The notes under the pieces are model-generated. The model saw only the letters and a program-made list of their open reading frames with translations, was not told the origin of the DNA and made no database searches. DNA of 64,000 bases from Aliamphritea hakodatensis (GTDB lineage: Bacteria; Pseudomonadota; Gammaproteobacteria; Pseudomonadales; Balneatricaceae), in the NCBI RefSeq assembly GCF_024347195.1, contig NZ_AP025281.1, positions 4,898,001 through 4,962,000 on the forward strand, written 5' to 3'. The position numbers and the translations under genes are program-made. Below are positions 1 to 8,446 of this stretch, piece after piece. Positions within the stretch are counted from its first letter, which is position 1; each line of letters starts with the position of its first letter.

Positions 1-474
1 CGTTTGCCAGAGCGCTTCCAGCTCATGACGGGTCAGCACTTCCTGCTGGCCGCTGAATTCCAGCCGCTCTGCCCGGCCGGGCAGCTCTGCGCTGATCAGC
101 GAGTCCATCAGGACGCCCTGCAGGTCTTTGGCCTGCTGCTTAACCACACCAAAAATTTCACCCAGTTGACCGGTGCGGTTTTTCAGCAGGTTCTGCTGTT
201 CTGCCAGCAAGGACTCCTGCTCATCGAACAGGGTTTTCAGGTCTGTCTGTCGCTGCTGGCTGGCGGCCAGCCGTGCCTCCGCCTGCTGCAGCAATTTAAC
301 CTGCTCCCGGCTGGATTGCCGGAACGTGGCCAGCCGCTGCTGATCGGTAGCCTGCTCCCGGGCAACCCTGTCCTGAACCGTATTTAACAGCGCCTGCATG
401 TCAGCTTCTGCCGCGGAGGCATTTACCGCACTGCCCAGCAGTAAAACGGTTGCCAGTACACAACTCAGTTTCAT
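1..474 (-). CDS. ExbB/TolQ-like proton channel protein with periplasmic N-terminal extension, partial
   Basis: The ATG at 474 overlaps the stop of the upstream DUF3450 gene in an ATGA, and 158 codons lie in the window before the frame runs off the left edge. The visible part is a signal peptide (about residues 1-22, ending ASAAEA) followed by a Gln/Glu/Leu-rich coiled coil (about 25-115). The channel segments themselves are not in view. Known context: in TonB2/TtpC-type energy-transduction loci a DUF3450 gene is followed by an ExbB homologue with just such a long periplasmic coiled-coil extension, then ExbB, ExbD, TonB and a TPR protein. The assignment rests on this gene order and the coiled coil, so the exact family is inference. 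Translational coupling with DUF3450 is likely. Confidence 0.6.
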   Translation of the reverse strand, partial: MKLSCVLATVLLLGSAVNASAAEADMQALLNTVQDRVAREQATDQQRLATFRQSSREQVKLLQQAEARLAASQQRQTDLKTLFDEQESLLAEQQNLLKNRTGQLGEIFGVVKQQAKDLQGVLMDSLISAELPGRAERLEFSGQQEVLTRHELEALWQT

Positions 475-1247
475 GGCTGTACCTCCTGAGTAATCGCCGG
501 TAAAGGCAACGTCAGCAGATCAGGGACCACCTGCTGCCGCGCCAGTTGTATCGCTTTGTGAACCGCAACATTCTGGCTGTCCGGCAGGTTATCCCACTGG
601 CCTGAGCCGGCATTCCAGATACCGCTTTCCTGACCATCCCGGGTCTGGTAATACAGTGCCGTGCGCCCCAGGCGGATAAAGTTCACTTCCCGGCTGCCAG
701 CGGCGTTTATCAGCTCGCCGCTGTAAGCTTCCAGCGTGCGGCCATACTCCACCTCGGTCTGATAGGCATTGAGTAACTGGCGGTATTTTTCCGCCAGGCT
801 GACATCGGCCCGGTTCAGCAAGTTATCTAACCTTTGCAGACGCTCTTCACGCTCGCTCTGCAGGAAAGGTAAGTCGGCCTCAACAAAACGTCGCAGCCCT
901 GCCTGCATCTGCTCCAGCAGTGGCAGGACAGTCAGCTCGGTCTGTTCCAGTGAAGCCAGCTGCTGTTCAGTGCTGTTCAGCTCTTCTTGCTGGGCACTGA
1001 TCAGTTTTGCCAGCTGACGGTTATAAGCATCCAGCAGATCCGCCTGACGCAGGGTATCCAGATACTGCTGATGATCAGCAACCGTTTTGCTGTCCAGCGC
1101 ATCAATTTGTTGTTGTTTGGTGACCGCCTGCTGTTGAGCGTCAGCAAGGGTTTTCTGGGTTTTTTCCAGTGCAGCGGCGCCGGAAACAGCAGACCAGAAG
1201 CAAGCAATGCCCGCTGAGAAAGCGAGCAGATAATGACGGGAATTCAT
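471..1247 (-). CDS. DUF3450 periplasmic coiled-coil protein of a TonB-type locus
   Basis: A 258-residue protein with a signal peptide (about 1-26, hydrophobic AFSAGIACFWSAVSGAAA), a long coiled coil rich in Gln, Leu and Glu (about 28-175), and a globular C-terminal part (about 176-250) with the segment VNFIRLGRTALYYQTRDG typical of DUF3450. Family members sit at the head of TonB2-like energy-transduction operons and are thought to be periplasmic partners of the extended ExbB. It overlaps the next gene by 4 bp, so the two are co-translated. A weak Fur-like site lies just upstream at 1259-1277. No catalytic residues are evident; the molecular role of the family is unknown to me. Confidence 0.85.
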   Translation of the reverse strand: MNSRHYLLAFSAGIACFWSAVSGAAALEKTQKTLADAQQQAVTKQQQIDALDSKTVADHQQYLDTLRQADLLDAYNRQLAKLISAQQEELNSTEQQLASLEQTELTVLPLLEQMQAGLRRFVEADLPFLQSEREERLQRLDNLLNRADVSLAEKYRQLLNAYQTEVEYGRTLEAYSGELINAAGSREVNFIRLGRTALYYQTRDGQESGIWNAGSGQWDNLPDSQNVAVHKAIQLARQQVVPDLLTLPLPAITQEVQP

Positions 1248-1258
1248 GGCTGATTAAT

Positions 1259-1277
1259 CTAAATGAGAATGATTGAT
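1259..1277 (-). promoter_or_regulatory. Possible Fur box upstream of the DUF3450 gene
   Basis: The 19 bases at this position match the E. coli Fur consensus at about 11 of 19 positions, with the core AATGAGAATGATT. They lie 12-30 bp upstream of the DUF3450 start. TonB-type systems are often iron regulated, which makes the site plausible, but the match is weak and no promoter was clearly resolved. Confidence 0.3.
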
Positions 1278-1450
1278 CTTTAATTTAGCATACCAATAAT
1301 ACTAAATACCAGTACAAAACAATCACTGCCCGGCATTTAACCAGTCATAACAAAGATAAGGGGATTGGTGGGCTGCAGTAGAACTGCTCAGCTTACAAAC
1401 ATGTTTATCCACAGATTTTGTGCATAAACTTTTCAGCTGCGATTGTCTGT

Positions 1451-2374
1451 TCAGCGCGTCTCAACCGTTTCAATGTCCGCGAACGCGGCAGCCAGCCTGT
1501 GTGCCTGTATCCGCAACTGCTCAATAAACGCCTCTCTGGCCGGGGTTGCCACACTGGCTTTAGGATAGAGTAAACCGAAGGCCATCCAGCGCTTGGGGAT
1601 AATGGGCACGGTGACAATTTTATCCGTACCGATATTCGCAGCCACCACCTGATCCGCAATGGTGATACCGGCTCCCTCTGCCACCAGTTGGCAAGCCACC
1701 TGAGAAGAAGACACATCACAAAGATGCCGGGGCACAATGCCCACGGCACTGAAAATGTCATCCAACTGATCGCGCAACAGCAAGCCCCGCATCAGCCGGA
1801 TGACCGGATATTCCGCCAGATCTTCCGCCCGCAGTGCCGAATGCTGCGCCAGCGGATGCCCGGCAGGCAGAATCGCCACCGGCCGGGCTCTGAGTAACAC
1901 TTCGGTGTGAATGTCCGGATGATCCACCGGTAACGCCCCAACGCCGATGTCATATTCCCGGCCCACCAGCCACTCCCCGGCTTCCCGGCGGGCCCGCACA
2001 TCCAGGCTGACATTTATATCCGGATGTTGCTGTAACAGCGCCGCCACCGCCGGCGATGCCAGTGCCTGCGACACCCGGGGCATGGCAATTACCCGCAGGA
2101 TCTGCGTCCGGCCGGCGCGGATTTCTGCCACGATTCTGGGAACTTCATCAAGATTATCGAGAATCCGCCCGGCTTCCCGGTAAAACGCCATGCCTTCTTC
2201 AGTGGGGGTCAGGTTACGGCCGGAACGGTCGAACAGATCCAGTTTCAGCTCACCTTCCAGTGAGGTGATCAGGCGGCTCACCGCCGGCTGGCTGAGGTGC
2301 AGTTTTTCCGCGGCAACGGCCAGCGAGCCACCGCTCAGGGTTGCCCTGAATGCGCGTAACGCTTTGATATTCAT
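1451..2374 (-). CDS. LysR-family transcriptional regulator of the TTT transport operon
   Basis: A 307-residue LysR protein. The N-terminal winged helix (about 1-60) has the usual pattern ALRAFRATLSGGSLAVAAEKLHLSQPAVSRLI; the C-terminal effector domain (about 90-295) has the periplasmic-binding-protein fold signature. It is divergent from tctC with 113 bp between the starts, the normal arrangement for a LysR regulator and its target. Control of tctCBA and the lyase by the transported acid or its product is inference. The effector cannot be read from the sequence. Confidence 0.9.
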   Translation of the reverse strand: MNIKALRAFRATLSGGSLAVAAEKLHLSQPAVSRLITSLEGELKLDLFDRSGRNLTPTEEGMAFYREAGRILDNLDEVPRIVAEIRAGRTQILRVIAMPRVSQALASPAVAALLQQHPDINVSLDVRARREAGEWLVGREYDIGVGALPVDHPDIHTEVLLRARPVAILPAGHPLAQHSALRAEDLAEYPVIRLMRGLLLRDQLDDIFSAVGIVPRHLCDVSSSQVACQLVAEGAGITIADQVVAANIGTDKIVTVPIIPKRWMAFGLLYPKASVATPAREAFIEQLRIQAHRLAAAFADIETVETR

Positions 2375-2487
2375 ATCTCACACCCCAACACTTTACGTAT
2401 ACGCAAACAAATTAAACATTTTTGCATTTTTAGTAAATGAATATTGCTGCTAATTTGATCAGTATAAGAAAAATAAGGAGACTCATT

Positions 2488-3462
2488 ATGCAACGCCGTT
2501 CCTTCTTCAAAAAGCTGGCCACCGGGCTGGCCCTCACACTCGCTGCCGGTACGTTTGCCACGGCCACTCAGGCCGCCGACTGGCCAAAGCGGCCGATTAA
2601 CATCATCGTGCCTTATAAAGCCGGCGGCGGTACCGATGCCTATGCCCGGGCACTTGCAGCGGCTGCCAAAGACGTTTTCAAAGTCCCGGTTGTAGTAGTT
2701 AACAAGCCCGGCTCCGGCGGCCTGAACGGTGCCAACTCCGCCGTCAATGCCAAACCGGACGGCTACACCTTTATGATGACCTCCGGTGGGTCTTTCCTGC
2801 TCTCAACCCTGACCCGCAAGACCCGGCTGGACGCACTGGAATCATTCCAGTTCGTGGCCCAGATCGGTCTGCTGCAAACCTCTCTGATGGTGCCGGTGAA
2901 CAGCCCGTTCAAGAACGTTGCTGACGTCATTTCCGCCGCCAAAGCTAACCCGGAAGATCTGCGCTGGGCCCACTCCGGCCGGGGCGGATTCCACTTTGTC
3001 GGCGGGCTGGGCTTTATGCAGAAAAACGGCATTCAGGTGCAGGACGTACCCTACAAAGGCGGCGGTCCGACCCGTGCAGCTCTGATCGGCGAACAGGCAG
3101 ATTTCGGCTTCCTGGGGGTGCAGCAACTGGCAGGCTTTGAAGGCCAGCTCCGTGCGCTGGCCGTCAACAGCGATGCCCGGGACGCGATCATGAAAGATGT
3201 GCCATCCTTTGGTGAACTGGGCATCCCGTTTGCTGCAGTATCCTCACCGGTGATTGTATTCGCCCCACAGGGAACCCCCGCTGACATCATCAGCCGGATG
3301 GAAACCGCACTGGAAAAAATTGCCGCCAAACCGGAATTTGCAGAGCTGCTGATCAAACGGGGCACAGGCCCGGTCTACCAGCCCGGCAGCCATGCAAAAA
3401 CCACGCTGACGGCCATGAAAGCAGACGCCGCCCCGCTGGTCGAAGGCTTAGCCAAAAAGTAA
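2488..3462 (+). CDS. TctC-like periplasmic solute-binding protein of a TTT transporter
   Basis: Extracytoplasmic receptor of a tripartite tricarboxylate transporter (Bug/TctC family). I take the ATG at 2488 because it has an AAGGAG ribosome binding site at 2474-2479 and gives a clean signal peptide starting MQRRSFFKKLATG and ending near TQAADWPKRP; the longer frame from 2437 adds residues that do not fit. The protein is then 324 residues, normal for the family. Motifs such as IIVPYKAGGGTDAYAR, VVNKPGSGG and the VPYKGGGPTRAALIG segment are the carboxylate-binding loops of the family. It is followed by tctB and tctA. The ligand is probably a di- or tricarboxylate but is not determined by sequence. 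Confidence 0.92.
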   Translation: MQRRSFFKKLATGLALTLAAGTFATATQAADWPKRPINIIVPYKAGGGTDAYARALAAAAKDVFKVPVVVVNKPGSGGLNGANSAVNAKPDGYTFMMTSGGSFLLSTLTRKTRLDALESFQFVAQIGLLQTSLMVPVNSPFKNVADVISAAKANPEDLRWAHSGRGGFHFVGGLGFMQKNGIQVQDVPYKGGGPTRAALIGEQADFGFLGVQQLAGFEGQLRALAVNSDARDAIMKDVPSFGELGIPFAAVSSPVIVFAPQGTPADIISRMETALEKIAAKPEFAELLIKRGTGPVYQPGSHAKTTLTAMKADAAPLVEGLAKK

Positions 3463-3477
3463 CGCCTGCTTCTGAAA

Positions 3478-3498
3478 CCGGGGCCTGAGCGGCTCCGG
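3478..3498 (+). other. Hairpin between tctC and tctB
   Basis: CCGGGGCC and GGCTCCGG form an 8-base stem with one imperfect pair around TGAGC, in the 73-bp gap after tctC. There is no strong T-run. Such hairpins after the binding-protein gene commonly protect the upstream mRNA and lower expression of the membrane subunits; that role is inferred here. Confidence 0.4.
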
Positions 3499-3535
3499 CA
3501 TAATGCTTTTTTACACTGACTTTCCGGGAAAGGTT

Positions 3536-4006
3536 ATGGCTATTCGAAACATCTGTGAAGCACTGGTGCTGGCATTGCTCAGTGCAGTCGCTGTCTGGGG
3601 TGCCCTGCGGGTACCCGACGCTTCCCCGGGAGAAACCTGGGCAGGCATTGTGCCTTTCGGTGCCGCGGTCGCACTTGGGATTATTGCCGCCATCAGCCTG
3701 CTGGACGCGCTGCGTAATACCCACACCGAAACAACCGGGCAAAGCAATCAGGGTGCCCGGGATGTAATCATCCTGTTTATCATTGCGGTGCTGTATCAAC
3801 AGTCGTTCAGCTGGTTTGGCTATCTGTTACCCACAGCCATTGTGGCACCGCTGGCCCTTTATCTGTTTGGCGTACGCAGCCCGGCAGGGCTGGCGCTGTC
3901 AGTGGTGCTTTGCCCACTGGCCTTCCACGTTATTTTCTTTATGTTGCTGGGCGTTTACCCACCGTACGGTGAAGTATTCGACCTGAACGAATTCATTCAG
4001 GGGTAA
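3536..4006 (+). CDS. TctB-like small membrane subunit of a TTT transporter
   Basis: About 156 residues with four predicted transmembrane segments (roughly 6-24, 40-60, 78-108 and 122-142), the size and shape of TctB. The ATG at 3536 is preceded by GGGAAAGG and gives MAIRNICEALVLALL; the longer frame from 3503 lacks a ribosome binding site. It lies between tctC and tctA, with a 5-bp gap to tctA, and forms the membrane complex with TctA. TctB proteins are poorly conserved, so the call rests mostly on context and topology. Confidence 0.85.
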   Translation: MAIRNICEALVLALLSAVAVWGALRVPDASPGETWAGIVPFGAAVALGIIAAISLLDALRNTHTETTGQSNQGARDVIILFIIAVLYQQSFSWFGYLLPTAIVAPLALYLFGVRSPAGLALSVVLCPLAFHVIFFMLLGVYPPYGEVFDLNEFIQG

Positions 4007-4011
4007 GTATT

Positions 4012-5529
4012 ATGGAAATTTTTCCGGCCCTGCTCTCTGTCATTACCGATCCGGTATTGCTTGGTGCCATTTTACTGGCGGCGGTCGTCGGCATGATCGT
4101 CGGCGCCACCCCCGGCCTGACCGCATCCGCCGCCATTGCGATGCTGCTGCCGATTACCTTTCACATGCCACCGCTGTTTGCACTGGCGTTTCTCTACGTG
4201 ATCGGCAAATCCGGCCGCTACGGCGGTTCGATTGCTGCCATTCTGTTTAACACCCCGGGTACTGCCGCGTCGGCCGCCACCCAGATAGACGGTTACCCGC
4301 TGGCCCGGGCCGGTAAAGCCGGCAAAGCCATGAAAGTTGCGACCATTTCCTCCGTCATCGGTGATTTTATGGGCGACATTATGCTGGTTATCGGCGTCGG
4401 CTTCATTGCCGCACTGGCCCTGAAGCTCGGCCCGCCGGAAATCTTTGCCGTATATTTTGCAGCCTTCGTGGTAATTGGCTCGGTGATCGGCAATTCCGTT
4501 CTCAAGGGGCTGGCATCCGCCCTGCTGGGGATCATTATCGCCATGATAGGTATCGACCCTATTTCCGGCGAAGAACGCTATACCTTCGGCATGTTTGAGC
4601 TGTCCAACGGCATTGGTCTGGTACCTCTGATGATCGGCGTGTTCGTGCTGGGCGAAGTCTTTGCCCAGATGGAAGAACGCCGTAATCAGCCGGCAAAAAT
4701 CACCAGCAACGAAACCACCGACCCGGACGGTAACCAGCTCAGCTGGGAAGAATACAAACCCTGCCTGCCTCACGCCCTGCGCGGCGGTGTAATCGGTGCT
4801 GCCATTGGCGTCCTGCCCGGTTTGGGTTCGGCCATTGCCGCGTTTATTTCCTACGGTGAGGGCAAACGCCGCGCCAAGGACCCTGAACAGTGGGGCAAAG
4901 GCAAGCTGGAAGGCGTTGCCGCACCGGAAGCGGCCAACAATGCGGTATCCGGCCCTTCAATGGCACCTTTACTGACTCTGGGAATTCCCGGCTCAACAAT
5001 TGGAGCGATTCTGTTAGGCGTATTCCTGATCCACGGTATTCAGGTGGGGCCGACCCTGTTCCTGACCGATAAAGAACTGGTTTATCAGCTGTTCGCCTGC
5101 GGTATTCTCGGCATCTTCGCCTACGGCCTGATCGGTTACTTCGGTGCAACCAGAGTTTCACGGATCATTCTGAAAATCCCAACCCAGGTGCTCTATCCGC
5201 TGATTTTTCTGACCGCCTTCATTGCCGCCTTTTCAGCCAGGGGATCGCTGTTCGACGTGACAGTGATGACCTGTGCAGGCTTTGCCGGCTGGCTGATGCG
5301 TAAATATGAATTCAATGTCGCTGCATTTGTGATCTCTTTTGTGCTGGCAAAAGGGGCTGAAGAAACCTTCCGTCAGGCCATGCTGATGTCTAAAGACGGT
5401 GCCATGATCTTCATTGAACGGCCCATTGCACTGGCATTCCTGATATTAGGTATCGCCGCCATTGCCTTACGGGTGCGCAGCATCATGAAACAGCGGCGCA
5501 AGGTTAAAGGAGCGCTGGCCGATGCTTAA
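4012..5529 (+). CDS. TctA-like large membrane subunit of a TTT transporter
   Basis: A 505-residue integral membrane protein with about 12 transmembrane segments. It shows the TctA repeats GATPGLTASAAIAMLLPITF (about 32-51) and VLPGLGSAIAAFISY (about 264-280), plus GIPGSTIGAILLGVF around 323-340, typical of DUF112/TctA. It carries substrate, probably a tricarboxylate or dicarboxylate, across the inner membrane using the ion gradient after delivery by TctC. The stop overlaps the start of the following lyase gene by 8 bp, so the lyase is part of the same operon and probably acts on the imported compound. Confidence 0.95.
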   Translation: MEIFPALLSVITDPVLLGAILLAAVVGMIVGATPGLTASAAIAMLLPITFHMPPLFALAFLYVIGKSGRYGGSIAAILFNTPGTAASAATQIDGYPLARAGKAGKAMKVATISSVIGDFMGDIMLVIGVGFIAALALKLGPPEIFAVYFAAFVVIGSVIGNSVLKGLASALLGIIIAMIGIDPISGEERYTFGMFELSNGIGLVPLMIGVFVLGEVFAQMEERRNQPAKITSNETTDPDGNQLSWEEYKPCLPHALRGGVIGAAIGVLPGLGSAIAAFISYGEGKRRAKDPEQWGKGKLEGVAAPEAANNAVSGPSMAPLLTLGIPGSTIGAILLGVFLIHGIQVGPTLFLTDKELVYQLFACGILGIFAYGLIGYFGATRVSRIILKIPTQVLYPLIFLTAFIAAFSARGSLFDVTVMTCAGFAGWLMRKYEFNVAAFVISFVLAKGAEETFRQAMLMSKDGAMIFIERPIALAFLILGIAAIALRVRSIMKQRRKVKGALADA

Positions 5530-6616
5530 CTGGGCGCTGTACGAATCCTGCTTTTCTACGCTGCACATGCGCCAGATATGGTCTGAAGAGGCCATGCTGA
5601 GCGCCTGGCTGAAGGTGGAGCAGACGTTGGCCCGCTGTCAGGCGGATCAGGGGCTGATTCCCCCGGAAGCAGCAGAACGTCTGGCTCAGCTTTCCGCCTG
5701 CCAGCTAAATGAACAGGCCCTGCAGGACAAGATGCAATTAGTCGGCCGGCCGATTGTCGGGCTGGTTGAGCAACTGCGCCAGTTGCTTGGCCCTGATCAC
5801 GCACCCTATGTGCATTATCTGGCCACCACGCAGGACATCATGGATACCGCCACCATGCTGCAGATTCAGCGGAGCATTACTGAAATCCAGCTGCAGCTTG
5901 AAGCCGTACTGATTCAGTTACAGCGGCATTCACAGGAACAGCGGCATTCCCGCATGCTTGGCCGGACCAACGGCCAGCACGCAGTGCCCCTGCACTTCAG
6001 CACTAAGCTGGATGTCTGGATTGCCGAGCTGAAACGTCGCCGGGACAGCCTGCAATACACCACCAGCCATGGTCTGATGGTACAGGTCGGCGGCCCGGTG
6101 GGAGATCTTTCCGCCTACCCGGACAGCTCCGGACAGGCAGTAAAAGCGGCCATGGCAGACACACTGAATATGGGCTTTGCTGATCCTCACTGGCAAAACG
6201 CCCGGGACGGCATTGCCGATATAATCATGGCGCTGGGCAGCCTTAGCGCCAGTCTGTGTAAGATCGCTCAGAATGCTAATCTGCTGGCGTCATCCGATAT
6301 CGGTGAAATCAGTGAAGGCCACCGGAATGGCCGCGGGGCGTCCTCCTCCATGGCACACAAGAAAAATCAGCGGGCGTCGGAGTTTGCCGAGGCCTGCGCC
6401 CGGCTGGCCCGTCAGCGGGCAGAACAGATCGGTGAGCTGACTTTACAGCAGCACGAGCGGTCCGGCGGGGCAATGATTGGCGAATGGCTGGTGATTCCGG
6501 AAGTCTTCCTGCTGTGCTCCGGTGCCCTGATGTGGACCGAGAAGCTGTTCGCCGGGCTGCAGGTGCACAGCGATGTCATGCAGCAGCATATAGAACAACA
6601 TACTGCGTCTCTCTGA
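5522..6616 (+). CDS. Fumarase/aspartase-superfamily lyase (adenylosuccinate lyase or carboxymuconate cycloisomerase-like)
   Basis: 364 residues. Visible family motifs are TTQDIMDTATMLQ (the TSQDxxDTA substrate loop, about 100-113), the GRTNGQHAVPLHF segment holding the conserved His (about 143-155), and the signature loop RGASSSMAHKKNQRASE (about 271-287), which replaces the usual GSSxMPxKxNP by Ala-His after Met. The superfamily eliminates fumarate or performs the related cycloisomerisation. At 364 residues it is shorter than canonical adenylosuccinate lyases. It is translationally coupled to tctA, so it likely processes the transported acid. The reaction cannot be named from sequence; an independent purB-type role is unlikely given the operon. 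Confidence 0.8.
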   Translation: MLNWALYESCFSTLHMRQIWSEEAMLSAWLKVEQTLARCQADQGLIPPEAAERLAQLSACQLNEQALQDKMQLVGRPIVGLVEQLRQLLGPDHAPYVHYLATTQDIMDTATMLQIQRSITEIQLQLEAVLIQLQRHSQEQRHSRMLGRTNGQHAVPLHFSTKLDVWIAELKRRRDSLQYTTSHGLMVQVGGPVGDLSAYPDSSGQAVKAAMADTLNMGFADPHWQNARDGIADIIMALGSLSASLCKIAQNANLLASSDIGEISEGHRNGRGASSSMAHKKNQRASEFAEACARLARQRAEQIGELTLQQHERSGGAMIGEWLVIPEVFLLCSGALMWTEKLFAGLQVHSDVMQQHIEQHTASL

Positions 6617-6641
6617 GCACACCACAAACACCGCCCTTTAC

Positions 6642-6674
6642 AGGCCTGCCGCTATGCCCCGGCAGGCCTTTTTT
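6642..6674 (+). terminator. Rho-independent terminator of the tctCBA-lyase operon
   Basis: AGGCCTGCC and GGCAGGCCT form a perfect 9-bp stem directly followed by a run of T, 26 bp after the lyase stop. Confidence 0.85.
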
Positions 6675-6754
6675 ATGCATTCCTCAATCTGGGTAATTAT
6701 CTGCTCAAAAATCGGGATTGATTCAGCACCGATGCTGGCGGTTAAAAAATGACC

Positions 6755-6763
6755 TGCTATAAT
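6755..6763 (+). promoter_or_regulatory. Extended -10 promoter for a short transcription unit
   Basis: TGCTATAAT is a perfect extended -10 element (TGn-TATAAT); the -35 region at 6735-6740 is poor, as is usual for extended -10 promoters. Predicted transcript start is near 6770, leading into three hairpins and a 44-codon frame, and ending at the terminator at 7040-7065. Confidence 0.6.
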
Positions 6764-6822
6764 TCCCGGCCTTCAGATGAGAGAACTGGCTGTCCCCGTC
6801 TGGAATACCTTTAAAAAATTAA

Positions 6823-6873
6823 GCCTCAGACAGAGGCCACTGTAAGCACACAGTGAACCGACTGGCATCAGTC
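6823..6873 (+). ncRNA. Three tandem hairpins: structured leader or small RNA
   Basis: Three small hairpins follow each other almost without spacers: GCCTC/GAGGC (6823-6837), CACTGT/ACAGTG (6838-6855) and GACTG/CAGTC (6860-6873). The last ends immediately before the AAGGAT ribosome binding site of the small frame at 6885. They lie between a strong extended -10 promoter and a terminator, so a transcript of about 290 nt is expected. It could be a cis-acting leader or a trans-acting small RNA. I do not recognise a known riboswitch family in it. Confidence 0.5.
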
Positions 6874-6884
6874 AAGGATGAAAC

Positions 6885-7019
6885 ATGTACGCCCGCGACC
6901 CGCAACAGCAGCCTGTTGAAACGCACACCAGCCCCAGCACCACCAATCAGACTTCCGGCAGTACTGACCTGGCGATCAATACCAGCGACAGTTCCGTGTA
7001 TCAGCTCAGCTGTGACTGA
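6885..7019 (+). CDS. Possible 44-residue protein of unknown function
   Basis: An ATG frame of 44 codons ending TGA, with AAGGA placed 6 bp before the start and a terminator 20 bp after the stop. The product is polar, rich in Thr, Ser, Gln and Asp, with no hydrophobic segment and a single Cys next to last. No family is recognised. Support is the promoter, ribosome binding site and terminator framing it exactly; against it are the length and low-complexity composition. The transcript could equally work as RNA. Confidence 0.4.
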   Translation: MYARDPQQQPVETHTSPSTTNQTSGSTDLAINTSDSSVYQLSCD

Positions 7020-7039
7020 TCCGCAACCGTGATACAGAA

Positions 7040-7065
7040 ATGCCGTCTTCGTGACGGCATTTTTG
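7040..7065 (+). terminator. Terminator of the small transcription unit
   Basis: ATGCCGTC and GACGGCAT form an 8-bp stem around TTCGT, followed by five T. Read on the other strand it may also help end the amine oxidase operon, but the T-run there is broken. Confidence 0.8.
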
Positions 7066-7087
7066 TTGCTGTATCCAGCACTTCCTC

Positions 7088-8431
7088 TCACCGCAAACGC
7101 TGAATACGCCGTGCTTCCCGAAGCCCCGACAAATAAGCACCCTGGGTTGTGGCGGGGTAGTCACTGCTGGTTGCCTCTCCGGCGAAAAACACCCGGTCGG
7201 CCATCGGAGCAGCCAGATCTTCACGCTGTTCTGCCCGGCCGTTCACCGGGGTATAGGAATACGCCCCCAGCGAAAACGGATCGGCCTGCCAGCGGGTGAT
7301 ATGCACATCAACCGGCGCAGGAATATCATCGCCATACAGCGTTTTCAGCACGCGCATTGCATCTTCAGTCACAGCATCATCTGACTGCTGCTCCAGTTCC
7401 CGGGCATATTCGGCGGCATTAAACGCCAGCAGGACCGGTTTACCGGAATACTTATAGACGTTGTACCATTCCGCAAAGCGGCCCTCTTGCTCTCCCGCAT
7501 ACTGGATCAGATCGGTATCCTTATCCTGTTTCCAGAACACCTCAGGAAAGGTCAGCCAGACTTTATTCAGCAAGCCCATCGCCAGATCATCAATCGCACG
7601 GCGCTTACTTTGCGGCAACGCCGGTTCAAACCGGATAGCCCCCGCTTTCAGCACGCCCAGCGAAACCGTCACCAGCACCCGGTCGGCAATAAAGGTTTCC
7701 CCCGCGTCGACCTCAACCTGCCGGTCAGAATAGCGAATCGCCGTCACCGGCCGGTTCAGCCGAATATCCAGCCCATCCGCCAGATAATCGGTAATCCCGT
7801 CATAACCATCAGTGAAAAGTACATCTTCACCGGGCATATCTTCCCCTTCATCGTAACCTTCGATGCTCAGCCGTTCTGCCTCGCCGGCATACTCATGCTC
7901 CATTTCAGTATTCAGCAAAAATGCAATTTGCCGGTCGCTGAGAAAGTCCAGCTCGCCATCCTTGCGGGCCTGTTGCACGGCATCCGCAACCGACGCAAAA
8001 GGATGCTCTTCCAGATACGCTTCAGCATAACGTTCAAAGACTGCCTGATAACGGAAGAACGCCTCGCGGCTGATCTCATCACGGCTGCCATCCGCCCCGT
8101 AAATCACTGCATTTTCATACCGGGTAATATCCGTCATGCCGGTACCGGATGCTTCAGCCAGCGCCGTAATGGGATTACCGTCAATACCGTGAATCCAGCC
8201 AGCGCCCATGTCATAGGCGATGCCTTCACTGCGCAGCGTCCAGATCCGCCCGCCAATCCGTTCCCGGGCTTCCAGTACGGTGACATCAAAGCCCTGTTCC
8301 TGCAGATCCTTCGCGGCGGCCAAACCGGCGATACCGGCCCCCACCACAAGTACCCGTTCCTGTGCTGCCAGCTGTAAACTGAATAAACAGCCCGCTACCA
8401 GTAATACACTGCGTTTCATAAAATCAGTCAT
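7088..8431 (-). CDS. Secreted flavin amine oxidase
   Basis: 447 residues with a signal peptide (about 1-23, ending LQLAAQE) followed at once by the FAD-binding Rossmann motif VLVVGAGIAGLAAAKDL (about 27-43) and EARERIGGRIWT (about 55-66), the flavin-monoamine-oxidase signature. Near the C-terminus FFAGEATSSDYPATTQGA (about 415-432) is the second FAD-contact motif. It oxidises an amine to an aldehyde with O2 or another acceptor; the export signal suggests periplasmic action. AGGAG precedes the ATG at 8431. It lies 15 bp after a PuuB-like oxidase gene in an operon with a cupin and an AraC regulator, so a polyamine or related amine substrate is likely but not proven. Confidence 0.88.
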   Translation of the reverse strand: MTDFMKRSVLLVAGCLFSLQLAAQERVLVVGAGIAGLAAAKDLQEQGFDVTVLEARERIGGRIWTLRSEGIAYDMGAGWIHGIDGNPITALAEASGTGMTDITRYENAVIYGADGSRDEISREAFFRYQAVFERYAEAYLEEHPFASVADAVQQARKDGELDFLSDRQIAFLLNTEMEHEYAGEAERLSIEGYDEGEDMPGEDVLFTDGYDGITDYLADGLDIRLNRPVTAIRYSDRQVEVDAGETFIADRVLVTVSLGVLKAGAIRFEPALPQSKRRAIDDLAMGLLNKVWLTFPEVFWKQDKDTDLIQYAGEQEGRFAEWYNVYKYSGKPVLLAFNAAEYARELEQQSDDAVTEDAMRVLKTLYGDDIPAPVDVHITRWQADPFSLGAYSYTPVNGRAEQREDLAAPMADRVFFAGEATSSDYPATTQGAYLSGLREARRIQRLR

Positions 8432-8446
8432 CTTGTTCTCCTGCCG

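Noticed and set aside
4..387. Long plus-strand open frame at the left edge
   Set aside because: It lies opposite the coiled-coil part of the ExbB-like gene; its Leu/Gln-rich translation mirrors that composition and shows no family features or ribosome binding site.
4072..4773. 233-codon minus-strand frame opposite tctA
   Set aside because: Its His/Gly/Gln/Asp-rich translation is the mirror of a membrane protein gene and has no domain.
7461..8377. Long plus-strand frames opposite the amine oxidase gene
   Set aside because: They are complementary-strand shadows of a clearly recognised flavin oxidase and lack ribosome binding sites.
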